From QHXQ01 sp036389375 (GTDB lineage Bacteria; Acidobacteriota; Blastocatellia; Pyrinomonadales; Pyrinomonadaceae), in contig DASVQA010000109.1 in assembly GCA_036389375.1 (NCBI GenBank), positions 1-33,573 on the forward strand: a DNA stretch of 33,573 nt, in the 5' to 3' direction. The notes under the pieces were generated by a model that searched no databases, was not told the origin of the DNA, and saw only the letters and a program-made list of their open reading frames with translations. Shown piece after piece: positions 1 through 8,800 of this stretch. Each line of letters opens with the position of its first letter. The first letter of the stretch is position 1. Position numbers and translations under genes: made by a program.

Positions 1-1830
1 TGTCGAACGCCGCGCGCGCGCCTGTTCAGTCCCCTGACGCTTGCCTGGCCTCTTTTTGCCGGGCGAATGCTGCTGGCGTGCGGCGCTCTCGATCATCCAG
101 CGCGCCGTCTCACGCGCCGTTTCGATCTCTTCAGACCCGCCGATCATCCGGGCTAGTTCGCCGATGCGCGCCTCGGCTTCGACCTCTCTGACCAAAGTTA
201 CGGTGCGACCTTCAGAGACCTGCTTCTCAACCGCGTAATGATGGTCTGCGAAGCGCGCAATCTGCGACTGATGCGTGACACATAGCACCTGTTGCGTATC
301 CGCCAGCGCCTTAAGCCGCCGGCCCACGGACTCGGCGGCACGCCCGCCAATGCCCGCATCGATCTCATCAAAAACGAGCGTGCCCCCTTCTGACGAATCT
401 TTTGCCCCGGCGGCTTCCTGATGCGCGACCGTGCGCAGGATGAGCATTAAACGGGACAGTTCGCCGCCCGATGCGACCCGATTGAGCGGCCGCGCTTCTT
501 CACCGGGGTTTGCTGAGAATAAGAACTGCACACGGTCTGCGCCCCTCGGCGTCCAATAGAGCAGACTGGCGCTTTCACCCTCTTCTGCGCTGAATTCTTC
601 GGGCCAGCCGGAATGCGCCTGCGCAGTTTCGAGGCGCACATAGAAACGTGCGCGCTCTAAAGCCACATTGCCCAATTCCGCCGTGACGCGCTCTTCCAAA
701 TGTGGCGCAGATGCACTCCGGCAAGCCGTTAACTGCCCTGCCGCTGCTTCATATTCTTTCTCAACCACCGTGCGTGCAGTCTCCAACTCATTTTCGCGTT
801 CAGTCCAATGCTCCAACTCATGCAGCCGAGCGCGCAAATCCTCGCTCACTTCCTGCAAGCCCTTGAGTGTGCGCCCATATTTCCGCTTTAGCCGCTCCAA
901 CTCCGTCAGTCTATGCTCAATCTCCGCCAGCCGTTCCGGCGACGAAGATAGTCCCGCGCTATGCTGCCGCAGCCCGTCCGAAGCATCCGTTAGCGCCACC
1001 GTCGCCGTGTCGACAGACTCGATGATAGGCGTCACTCTGGCATCAATGAGTTGCAGGTCTTGCAGCCAACGTCGGACGGACGCAAGCCTGGCCAGAATGC
1101 TTTCATCACTCTCATAAAGGGCAGCAAAAGCGTTGGCATTTAACTCTACGGCTCGCTCTGCGTGCGCCAGCAGGGACTTTTCCGCAGCGAGCGTCTCATC
1201 CTCCTCTGGTTTTGGGTCAATACGTTCAAACTCCGCCAGTTGATAACGCAGGAGGTCGAGCGTGCGCGCCCGCTCCGTCTCGTCACGGTTAAATGCCCGC
1301 AACGATTCCATCACGTCCTTCCAACGCCCGTAAGCCTCTGCTACTCGACTTTGCAGCCCCAGACAGTTCGCAAAAGTATCCAGCAGACGCAGTTGTGCGC
1401 GCGGCGCGGCGAGCGCCTGTTGCTCGCCCTGCCCATGTATCTCGACGAGATATGGCTGCAATGCCCTGAGCGTTGCGACCGTGACATTCCGGTCATTCAC
1501 AAAGATCCGGCCGCGCCCGCCTGACTGCAATTCACGCCGCACAGTCAAATCATCGGTGCTCCCCAACGTAATCCCGATTGAGCCAAGCAGATCGCGCACA
1601 GCCGCCCCTCGTCGGCCCACTAATTCAAAAGTACCTTCCAGCAGCGCAACGCGCTCGCCGGTTCTGATAATTTCCGAGGAAGCGCGCGCGCCGAGCAATA
1701 GGCTGAGCGCATCGACGATAATAGATTTACCCGCGCCGGTCTCGCCGGTCAGCAGATTCAGCCCTTCGTGGAATTCAACCCTTAGCTGCGGAATGACAGC
1801 AAAATTCACAATGCTGAGGAACCTCAACAT
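1..1830 (-). CDS. recN: DNA repair protein RecN (3' end cut by window edge)
   Basis: This SMC-like ATPase acts in recombinational repair of double-strand breaks. Read on the minus strand from ATG at 1828-1830, the protein opens with MLRFLSIVNFAVIP and has a Walker A motif GETGAGKS at residues 29-36. A long middle part rich in charged and Leu residues fits the coiled-coil arms. An ABC signature SGGELSRL is followed by Walker B LVFDEID (Asp488, Glu489) and a THQSQIA segment typical of RecN. A purine-rich AAAGGGAA lies just upstream of the start. The frame is open to base 1, giving 610 codons without a stop. RecN is usually about 550-570 residues, so this copy carries a basic Lys/Arg/Gln-rich C-terminal extension whose end is outside the window. 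It is divergent from ssb. Confidence 0.95.
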   Translation of the reverse strand, partial: MLRFLSIVNFAVIPQLRVEFHEGLNLLTGETGAGKSIIVDALSLLLGARASSEIIRTGERVALLEGTFELVGRRGAAVRDLLGSIGITLGSTDDLTVRRELQSGGRGRIFVNDRNVTVATLRALQPYLVEIHGQGEQQALAAPRAQLRLLDTFANCLGLQSRVAEAYGRWKDVMESLRAFNRDETERARTLDLLRYQLAEFERIDPKPEEDETLAAEKSLLAHAERAVELNANAFAALYESDESILARLASVRRWLQDLQLIDARVTPIIESVDTATVALTDASDGLRQHSAGLSSSPERLAEIEHRLTELERLKRKYGRTLKGLQEVSEDLRARLHELEHWTERENELETARTVVEKEYEAAAGQLTACRSASAPHLEERVTAELGNVALERARFYVRLETAQAHSGWPEEFSAEEGESASLLYWTPRGADRVQFLFSANPGEEARPLNRVASGGELSRLMLILRTVAHQEAAGAKDSSEGGTLVFDEIDAGIGGRAAESVGRRLKALADTQQVLCVTHQSQIARFADHHYAVEKQVSEGRTVTLVREVEAEARIGELARMIGGSEEIETARETARWMIESAARQQHSPGKKRPGKRQGTEQARARRST

Positions 1831-1903
1831 AAACCATTCCCTTTCATTCAGATATAACTTTAGATGTTTTACTTTAAGCTATTATTGCCTGCGGACTTCA
1901 CCC

Positions 1904-1932
1904 TTGACCTGAATTTGCCCTGCCTGTAGTAT
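1904..1932 (+). promoter_or_regulatory. Sigma70-type promoter for ssb
   Basis: TTGACC (1904-1909) and TAGTAT (1927-1932) are separated by 17 bases. The pair lies 47 bases before the ssb start, in the divergent recN/ssb gap. This is a near-consensus housekeeping promoter by inspection only. Confidence 0.6.
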
Positions 1933-1978
1933 GGCGCACTGTTCTTTCACCCTAGCACGAGATGAAAGGAATCTCCCG

Positions 1979-2401
1979 ATGTCTTTTAATAAAATTATTC
2001 TTGTCGGCAACCTCGGTCGGGATCCTGAACTGCGTTATACGCCGCAGGGCACGCCCGTCTGTAGTTTCACGCTGGCCACGAATGAACGCCGGAAAGATCG
2101 TGCCGGGGAAGCTCAGGATGTCACCACGTGGTTCAAGGTTACGCTTTGGGGACGGCAGGCAGAGACAGCCTCGCAGTATCTAGCCAAAGGACGACCAGTT
2201 TACATTGAAGGACGGCTCCGCGTGGAAGAATGGACAGACAGGGACGGGCGACAGCGCCACACGCTCGAAGTAAACGCGACCGACATGCAGTTCATTGGCG
2301 GCCGCGGAGAGGAGACATCATCCGGCAGAGGTGAACCGGGCGCGGGCAATCGTAATGAAGCACCTGAACCGGACATCTCCGACGATGACATTCCATTTTA
2401 A
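1979..2401 (+). CDS. ssb: Single-stranded DNA-binding protein
   Basis: SSB coats single-stranded DNA during replication, recombination and repair. The 140-residue product starts MSFNKIILVGNLGRDPE, a classic SSB N-terminus. The OB fold covers roughly residues 1-105, including TTWFKVTLWGRQAE and the YIEGRLRVEEW strand. A low-complexity Gly/Glu linker follows, ending in the acidic tail DDDIPF that recruits partner proteins. An upstream in-frame ATG at 1931 would add 16 residues, but it coincides with the -10 box. The ATG at 1979 has AAAGGA eight bases upstream (1965-1970), so it is preferred. The length is normal for a bacterial SSB. Its divergent neighbour is recN, another repair gene. Confidence 0.97.
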   Translation: MSFNKIILVGNLGRDPELRYTPQGTPVCSFTLATNERRKDRAGEAQDVTTWFKVTLWGRQAETASQYLAKGRPVYIEGRLRVEEWTDRDGRQRHTLEVNATDMQFIGGRGEETSSGRGEPGAGNRNEAPEPDISDDDIPF

Positions 2402-2403
2402 GC

Positions 2404-2423
2404 AATGTCGGCGTGCCGACATT
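2404..2423. terminator. Hairpin between convergent ssb and accA, candidate bidirectional terminator
   Basis: A perfect inverted repeat, AATGTCGGC and GCCGACATT separated by GT, starts two bases after the ssb stop. It lies in the 68-base gap between convergent ssb and accA. No T-tract follows on either strand, so termination is inferred from position and folding only. Confidence 0.45.
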
Positions 2424-2469
2424 CAGGCGAACCATGGCCAGTTAACCGCTCTCAAGGGCGGAACGTAAT

Positions 2470-3291
2470 TTACCCACCCAAAACTCGTAGCTTCTGATAC
2501 CGTCTAGCCCTGCGCTCTACCGGCGATAGCTTTCTAACTTCTTCGAGGCTTTGCGCGAGGCTAGCCTCTAATATGCGGGCGGATTCATCCGCATCTATAT
2601 GCGCACCCGCACCCGGCTCGGTTACAATTTTATCAACCACTCCGAGCCGTTGTAGGTCGCTTGCGGTCAACCGCAGCGATTCAGCCGCCCGCGCAGACTG
2701 CGCCGCATCTTTCCATAGAATCGCGGCACATCCTTCCGGCGAGATAACCGAATAAGTAGCATTCTCAAGCATTAAAATCTGATCCCCAACCCCAATCGCC
2801 AAAGCACCGCCGGAGCCGCCTTCGCCAATGATAGTGACGATGATCGGCACGTCCAGCCGCGCCATCATCAAAAGATTGCGCGCAATCGCTTCCGCCTGTC
2901 CCCGTTCCTCAGCATCAATACCCGGATAGGCCCCTGTCGTATCAATGAAAGTTAATAGGGGCCGTCGGAATTTTTCCGCAAGCTGCATCACACGCAGGGC
3001 TTTGCGATAACCTTCCGGCTTAGGCATGCCAAAATTTCGATGTCGCCTCTGCTTTGTATCACGTCCCTTTTGCTGTCCTATCACCGCGACGGGGACACCG
3101 TTGAAGGTAGCGAATCCGCAAACCATGGCGGCATCTTCAGCATAACGGCGGTCTCCGTGTAGTTCAACGAAATCGCCAAATAGCTTTTGTATGTAGTCGA
3201 GCGTATAGGGCCGATCCGTATGACGCGCAAGTTTAACTCGCTCGAAAGCCGAAGGTTGCGGACTTTTTTTAGTTTCGTCAGCCGGCTGCAT
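2470..3291 (-). CDS. accA: Acetyl-CoA carboxylase carboxyltransferase subunit alpha
   Basis: AccA pairs with AccD to transfer the carboxyl group from carboxybiotin to acetyl-CoA, giving malonyl-CoA for fatty-acid synthesis. The 273-residue protein has the crotonase-like core of the family. Recognisable parts are RPYTLDYIQKLFGDFVELHGDR near the N-terminus (positions about 26-47), GQQKGRDTKQRRHRNFGMP, FIDTTGAYPG, GEGGSGGALAIG and SVISPEGCAAILWKD. It is shorter than the roughly 320-residue E. coli protein because the N-terminal helical segment is reduced to about 25 residues. It lies 75 bases downstream of dnaE on the same strand, an arrangement known in other bacteria. accD is not in the window. 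Confidence 0.96.
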   Translation of the reverse strand: MQPADETKKSPQPSAFERVKLARHTDRPYTLDYIQKLFGDFVELHGDRRYAEDAAMVCGFATFNGVPVAVIGQQKGRDTKQRRHRNFGMPKPEGYRKALRVMQLAEKFRRPLLTFIDTTGAYPGIDAEERGQAEAIARNLLMMARLDVPIIVTIIGEGGSGGALAIGVGDQILMLENATYSVISPEGCAAILWKDAAQSARAAESLRLTASDLQRLGVVDKIVTEPGAGAHIDADESARILEASLAQSLEEVRKLSPVERRARRYQKLRVLGG

Positions 3292-3336
3292 TACTGTTTA
3301 GTTTTATCTGAGCAAGAAAGATAATACTATAGTTTG

Positions 3337-3354
3337 AGGGCATAACGCTGCCCT
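3337..3354 (-). terminator. Hairpin after dnaE stop, candidate terminator or processing site
   Basis: AGGGCA and TGCCCT form a perfect 6-bp stem around a 6-base loop. It starts 12 bases beyond the dnaE stop and before accA. No T-tract follows, so it may be a weak terminator or an mRNA-stability hairpin within a dnaE-accA transcript. Confidence 0.3.
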
Positions 3355-3366
3355 ATTCTTAGCTAC

Positions 3367-6300
3367 TTAAGCGCCAAAACTTGGCAGCGCACGTTCTCCG
3401 CTAAACCATTCAACGGCACAACCCAATTCTCTGACTGCGGCTTCCATTTGTAGACTACCCTGGACTCTTAATGCCGCGTGCGCGCGTGTACGAACCAATA
3501 CCCCACCATCCAGATACATTTCAATCAGCACGTCACAATCGCCTCTAAATCTATCCAACACTTTAAATAAGTTTTCTAACACGAGATCAGGAGCTTTATC
3601 GGCTGGCATCCGTAGCAAGACAGCGCGCGCCCGCCGCTGCAAAATGTCTTCCAAGCTTACCACCTCTTCAGCAATAATCGAGATACTACCCTCGTCACCT
3701 GTATCTAACTTCCCGGATATAAGTACAGCCGCGTCGTCCAGCAGAATATTTTTGGATTTATTGAAAATCTCCGGCCAGACAACACATTTTACCCCCCCGG
3801 ATTGATCTTCCAAGCGCAACAGGGCAAAAGCATCTCCCTTTTTTGTCGTGCGCTTTTGTAACCCGGTGATGAGCCCGCCAAGGCGAACCGAAGCTCCATG
3901 CTCAAGACCGTTTAGATGTAAGCAGTTTTGGCACTTTAATTCATCTAAAACCTCAAGATAATTCTCTAAAGGGTGGCCGGTGATATAAAAACCAATTGAA
4001 GTCTTTTCTCCTTGCAGCAAAACAGTATTTGGCCAAGGCTCAACTTCAGATAATACCTCAGGTGTGACACTCGAAGTTGTAGCATTTGCATCGCTAAACA
4101 GCCCGTTTTGACCGCTCTGGCGGTCGCTCTGTGCGCGTGCCCCCCACGTCAAAGCTGTATCTACAACGGCATGCAATGATGCGCGCCAAGCGTGCCGGCT
4201 ATAACGACCGTCAAGATTAAGTGAATCGAATGCGCCGGCGCAGACTAGGCTTTCCAGCACTCTCTTGTTGACCGCGCGTTGGCCGACCCGTTCGGCAAAG
4301 TCAAAAATTGTGCTAAAAGGGCCTGCTAATGTGCGCGCCTCAAGGATCGCGTCAACGCTCGACTGGCCCACGCCTTTAATAGCAGCCAAGCCAAAACGAA
4401 TGGCCCCTTTTAATGGTGTAAATCCGCCTCTGCTCTCATTAACATCTGGCGGGAGCAACTGTATCCCCTGCCCCTTTAATTCGTTAGAATACTTGAAGAC
4501 CTTCGCCGTATCTTCAATTTCATTGGATAGCACCGCAGCATAGAAATGCTCTGGATAATGCGCCTTCAGATAAGCCGTCTGGAAAGCGAGATAAGCATAG
4601 GCAACGCTGTGGCTTCGATTAAAACCATAGTCGGCAAACTGCGCCATGAGGGAGAAGATCTGTTCTGCCTTCTCCCTTTTTATCCCTCGATCAACAGCCC
4701 CCTTAACAAATTTCTGCTCGTGCAGCGCCATCTCCTCGCGCTTCTTCTTACCCATAGCTCGACGCATCAAATCGGCTTCGCCGAGACTGAAGCCAGCCAG
4801 TTTCTGCGCCAACTGCATGATCTGTTCTTGGTAGACGATAATGCCATAGGTGTTTGCCAGAATGTCTTTCATCTGGGGCACGATGTAGCGGACGGCCTTA
4901 TGACCATGATGCCGTTCAATAAAATCATCAACCATCCCGCCGTCGAGCGGGCCTGGACGGTAGAGCGCGTTTAGTGCGGCTAAATCTTCCAACCCCTTTG
5001 GTTTTAAACGGCGACAGATTTCCTGCATCCCCTGAGATTCAAATTGAAAAACCGCCTCGGTACGCCCTTCGGCGAAGAGTTGCATGGCGGAGGTGTCATC
5101 CAGCGGAATCTTTGCCCAGTCAACATCCTCCCCAAGCAATTGCTTAATCGATATTAAGCAATCGTTTATTATGGTCAAGGTAGTCAGGGCCAAGAAATCC
5201 ATCTTCAGCATGCCGGTTTTCTCCAAGTCCGTCATGGCATACTGAGTTGTCAACTCTTGGCGTGAAGAGACCGCGACCGGCACGAGCTCATCCAGCGGGG
5301 CCGGCGAGATAACTACGCCGGCGGCATGCACTGAGGAGTGCCGGGCGCATCCCTCTAGACGCCGGGCAATATCCATCAATTCTTTAACATTGGGATTATC
5401 CTCAATAGCCTTACGCAGTTCCGGTACCTGCTCAAGCGCTTGCGCGATCGTGACGTTTCGGCCGCGCACCGGTGGTGGTATCAACTTAGCAATCCGTTCG
5501 ACCTCTGCGTAAGGCATGTTGAGCGCGCGGCCCACATCCTTGATCGCAGCTTTGGAGGCGAGCGTCCCGAAAGTTATGATCTGACAGACGGATTCGCGCC
5601 CGTAAAAATTTGTCACGTGCTTGATCACTTCATCCCGCCCGCGCACACAAAAGTCCACGTCTATATCCGGCATCGAGACGCGTTCAGGATTAAGGAATCT
5701 TTCAAATAGTAGATCGTACTGGAGGGGATCAATATCAGTAATTTCCAGACAATAGGCTACCAGAGAGCCTGCGGCCGAGCCACGCCCCGGGCCGACAGGA
5801 ATCACGCGCTCTTTCGCATAACGGATAAAGTCCCAAACAATCAGGAAGTAGCTGGGGAAACCCATTCTTTTAATCATAGCGATCTCACTTGAGATCCGCT
5901 CCTGATACTCAGCTAACGTATGGCGTAACTCACCTCGCTGCTGTGCGGGTTCCCAGACCTGCGCGCGGCGCTTCTCATAACCTTCCCTGACCACTTTCTC
6001 AAAGTATTCATCCACGGACAGGTCTGACTCGCCGGCAGGGATCGGATAGACAGGCAGATGATTGACGCCGGCCGGAAATTTGATGTCGCACATCTCCGCG
6101 ATCTCGACCGTGCGATTTAATACTTCAGGCATCTCAGCGCCGAAAATACGCCACATCTCGTCGGCGGAACGAACGTAGAAATAGGGCGAGCCGTAACGTA
6201 GGCGATTTGGGTCTTGCACGTTCTTGCCCGAACCGATGCAGAGCAACACGTCATGGGCCCGCGCATCCTCCGGCATTAGGTAATGTGAATCATTCGTCGC

Positions 6301-6924
6301 CACAAGCGGGACGCCTGTGCGCTTCGACAGGGCCACCAAGTCTTTGCGTATGCGTTTCTGCGCGTCTAAATCGTGCTCCTGAATTTCGAGATAGTAATTT
6401 CCCTTGCCCAATATCTCTTGAAACTCGTGTGCGGCTGTTGCCGCCTCGTCGCACGCGCCTTTCGCTAGCAGGGCCGAGGGCACACCGGACATACAAGCGG
6501 ATAAACCGATGAGGCCGCCGCTATGTTTGGCCAGCAGTTCCTTATCAATACGCGGTTTATAATAAAAACCCTCCGTGTATGCCTTCGAGGTCAGGCGGGC
6601 GAGATTATGATAGCCCTCTAAATTCTTGGCCAGCAGTATCAGATGAAAATTGGCCTTTTCACCCGGCCTGACATTGGCTGTTCCACGATCAAACCGACTG
6701 CCACGTGTGATGTAAACCTCGCAGCCGATAATCGGCTTGACCTCTTGCGCCTTCATCGCGTTGTAGAAAGAGATCGCGCCATACATATTGCCGTGATCCG
6801 TCATGGCGCAGGCCGGCATCCCCAGTTCGGCTATGCGCTTGGAGAGTGGCTTAATCTGGATCGCGCCGTCTAACAGGCTATAGTCAGTGTGTAAGTGCAG
6901 GTGGACGAAATTATTCTTGGGCAT
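3367..6924 (-). CDS. dnaE: DNA polymerase III subunit alpha
   Basis: This is the catalytic subunit of the replicative DNA polymerase (C-family, DnaE1 type). From ATG at 6922-6924 the product is 1185 residues and begins MPKNNFVHLHLHTDYSLLDG. It has an N-terminal PHP domain with HLHLH (8-12), TDHG (42-45) and NDSH (211-214). The polymerase core contains GPGRGSAAGS (378-387) and the catalytic PDIDVDF (419-425); the third metal-binding Asp is in KMDFL (Asp576). A helix-hairpin-helix region and an OB fold near the C-terminus follow, with VRLGGLITGLQKR. An upstream TTG at 6984 would add 20 unrelated residues and is less likely. The gene lies between guaA and accA on the same strand. Confidence 0.97.
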   Translation of the reverse strand: MPKNNFVHLHLHTDYSLLDGAIQIKPLSKRIAELGMPACAMTDHGNMYGAISFYNAMKAQEVKPIIGCEVYITRGSRFDRGTANVRPGEKANFHLILLAKNLEGYHNLARLTSKAYTEGFYYKPRIDKELLAKHSGGLIGLSACMSGVPSALLAKGACDEAATAAHEFQEILGKGNYYLEIQEHDLDAQKRIRKDLVALSKRTGVPLVATNDSHYLMPEDARAHDVLLCIGSGKNVQDPNRLRYGSPYFYVRSADEMWRIFGAEMPEVLNRTVEIAEMCDIKFPAGVNHLPVYPIPAGESDLSVDEYFEKVVREGYEKRRAQVWEPAQQRGELRHTLAEYQERISSEIAMIKRMGFPSYFLIVWDFIRYAKERVIPVGPGRGSAAGSLVAYCLEITDIDPLQYDLLFERFLNPERVSMPDIDVDFCVRGRDEVIKHVTNFYGRESVCQIITFGTLASKAAIKDVGRALNMPYAEVERIAKLIPPPVRGRNVTIAQALEQVPELRKAIEDNPNVKELMDIARRLEGCARHSSVHAAGVVISPAPLDELVPVAVSSRQELTTQYAMTDLEKTGMLKMDFLALTTLTIINDCLISIKQLLGEDVDWAKIPLDDTSAMQLFAEGRTEAVFQFESQGMQEICRRLKPKGLEDLAALNALYRPGPLDGGMVDDFIERHHGHKAVRYIVPQMKDILANTYGIIVYQEQIMQLAQKLAGFSLGEADLMRRAMGKKKREEMALHEQKFVKGAVDRGIKREKAEQIFSLMAQFADYGFNRSHSVAYAYLAFQTAYLKAHYPEHFYAAVLSNEIEDTAKVFKYSNELKGQGIQLLPPDVNESRGGFTPLKGAIRFGLAAIKGVGQSSVDAILEARTLAGPFSTIFDFAERVGQRAVNKRVLESLVCAGAFDSLNLDGRYSRHAWRASLHAVVDTALTWGARAQSDRQSGQNGLFSDANATTSSVTPEVLSEVEPWPNTVLLQGEKTSIGFYITGHPLENYLEVLDELKCQNCLHLNGLEHGASVRLGGLITGLQKRTTKKGDAFALLRLEDQSGGVKCVVWPEIFNKSKNILLDDAAVLISGKLDTGDEGSISIIAEEVVSLEDILQRRARAVLLRMPADKAPDLVLENLFKVLDRFRGDCDVLIEMYLDGGVLVRTRAHAALRVQGSLQMEAAVRELGCAVEWFSGERALPSFGA

Positions 6925-7138
6925 CTCAACTCGACTAAGCGATGAAATATATGGAGCGGCAGACAAAAGCTGCCGGGTGATCAATCGGTGGGCACTATAT
7001 CACGTAGTTTTTGACTTTTAGCGCCCCAAGATATTGAAGTAATACATCAAGAGGCAATTTAAGCTCAGGATAGATAAGCTTTTAATAAACAGGGATGAGA
7101 AAATGCTTGAGTGCTTGAGACGTCATGCGGGCGAGCTG
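6925..7138 (-). other. AT-rich intergenic region between guaA and dnaE, possible dnaE promoter
   Basis: This 214-base gap is clearly AT-richer than its surroundings and holds no convincing gene. On the minus strand, TTGCCT followed 18 bases later by TATCTT (around 7030-7055) is a plausible sigma70 site for dnaE-accA. No clear hairpin or operator was seen. The promoter call is weak. Confidence 0.3.
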
Positions 7139-8692
7139 TTATTCCCATTCGATAGTGCTGGGCGGCTTAGAACTGATGTCATAAACAACGCGATTTATCC
7201 CGCGCACTTCGGCCACGATCCGAGTCGAGATGCGAGCCAGAGTATCGTGCGGCAAGCGCGCCCAATCGGCCGTCATACCATCGACGCTAGTGACCGCGCG
7301 CAGTGCGACAACCTTTTCATAGGTACGGAAATCGCCCATGACGCCAACGGATGAGACGGGCAACAAGACCGGGAAGGCTTGCCAAACCGCGTCGTACAAG
7401 TTCGCCAAGCGCAACTCTTCTTCAAAGATGCGATCCGCCGCCCGCAGCAGCCGCAAATTATCTTCCGTTACGGCCCCTAACACACGCACAGCGAGGCCCG
7501 GACCCGGGAAAGGGTGCCGCCGGAGAATCTCCTCAGGTACATGCAGGTCGCGCCCAATCTGTCGCACCTCGTCCTTGAATAGCTCGCGCAGCGGCTCGAT
7601 AAGACGCAAGCGCATCTTTTCAGGTAGACCACCGACGTTGTGATGACTCTTGATGACAGCGGAGGGGCCACGGACAGAGACGGATTCGATCACGTCAGGG
7701 TAGAGCGTCCCTTGCACCAAATAATCAACATCGCCGATTTGATTCGCCTCAGCCTCGAAAACCTCTATGAAGACGCGCCCGATGATGCGCCGCTTTTGCT
7801 CAGGATCGGTCACGCCGCTAAGCTCACTTAAAAATCGCGTTGCAGCCTCAACTCCGCGCACATTCAAGTTCATTTGCTGCTCGAACAGGCGCAAGGTGCT
7901 CTCAAATTCCCCTTCCCGTAATAGCCCGGTATTTACAAAGATACACGTCTGGCGCGCGCCAATCGCTTCATGCACAAGCGCCGCTGCGACGGCTGAATCA
8001 ACACCACCGGACAGACCACAGATAACTCGTCCTGCGCCCACCTGAGCGCGAATATGCTCGATTTGCTCTGCGATAATTGAGCGGGCCGACCAATCGCCCT
8101 GCGCACGGCAGACTCCGAAAACGAAGTTGCGTAGAATCTCTGCGCCGAGCGGCGTGTGCGCCACTTCAGGATGAAACTGCACGCCGTATATGCATTTGCT
8201 TAAATCTTCAAATGCATTAAGCGCTCCGTCCGTGCGGGCTGTTATGCGAAAACCCGGCGGGATTTGCGTGACGTAATCGCCGTGACTCAACCAGACATCG
8301 AGTTCATCCGGCAGACCTGCGAAGATGGGGCTGTCAGCGGCTGACAAGCGCAAACGCGCGTAGCCGTATTCCCTGTTCTGCGAAGGACTCACCTCACCAC
8401 CCAGGGCGACAGTTAAAAGTTGCAGCCCGTAGCAGATGCCAAGCACGGGACAGTCCAAGCTTTCCACCAGGCCGGGCGCTAATTGTGGTGCGTCGTCGTC
8501 ATAGACGGAGGATGGCCCGCCCGATAGTATCAACCCGCGCGCGCGCGCCGCACGTATTTTCGCCACCGGGGTGTGACAGGGCCAGATTTCGCAATAAACG
8601 CCGAACTCTCGTATCCGCCGAGCAATTAGCTGCGTATATTGCGAACCGAAGTCCAGAATAATAATCGTGTCGTGGCGCTGCTGGTCGGGCAA
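7139..8692 (-). CDS. guaA: GMP synthase (glutamine-hydrolysing)
   Basis: GuaA converts XMP to GMP using glutamine and ATP. The 517-residue protein has an N-terminal class I glutamine amidotransferase domain with DFGSQYTQLIARRIRE, the nucleophile Cys87 in GICYGLQLL, and the His174/Glu176 pair in QFHPEV. The ATP pyrophosphatase domain carries the PP-loop SGGVDS (228-233). The dimerisation domain ends in PSTIEWE, the normal GuaA terminus. The start is a TTG at 8690-8692; no in-frame ATG is available before the conserved N-terminus. A GGAGG (8705-8709 on the opposite strand) lies 12 bases upstream and supports this start. The gene is divergent from the beta-propeller gene. Confidence 0.97.
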   Translation of the reverse strand: MPDQQRHDTIIILDFGSQYTQLIARRIREFGVYCEIWPCHTPVAKIRAARARGLILSGGPSSVYDDDAPQLAPGLVESLDCPVLGICYGLQLLTVALGGEVSPSQNREYGYARLRLSAADSPIFAGLPDELDVWLSHGDYVTQIPPGFRITARTDGALNAFEDLSKCIYGVQFHPEVAHTPLGAEILRNFVFGVCRAQGDWSARSIIAEQIEHIRAQVGAGRVICGLSGGVDSAVAAALVHEAIGARQTCIFVNTGLLREGEFESTLRLFEQQMNLNVRGVEAATRFLSELSGVTDPEQKRRIIGRVFIEVFEAEANQIGDVDYLVQGTLYPDVIESVSVRGPSAVIKSHHNVGGLPEKMRLRLIEPLRELFKDEVRQIGRDLHVPEEILRRHPFPGPGLAVRVLGAVTEDNLRLLRAADRIFEEELRLANLYDAVWQAFPVLLPVSSVGVMGDFRTYEKVVALRAVTSVDGMTADWARLPHDTLARISTRIVAEVRGINRVVYDISSKPPSTIEWE

Positions 8693-8800
8693 GTTCTAAG
8701 TCAACCTCCAGTGACGTTACTACGTCTGATGTGAATGCGGATTCGGCTGAGTTGCGCTATGCTTTTAACTCGCAGCCGGCACCCATGAGTCGAGCATTTT

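Noticed and set aside
6925..6984. Longer dnaE starting at a TTG
   Set aside because: Adds 20 residues not seen in DnaE; the ATG at 6922-6924 begins exactly at the conserved PHP N-terminus.
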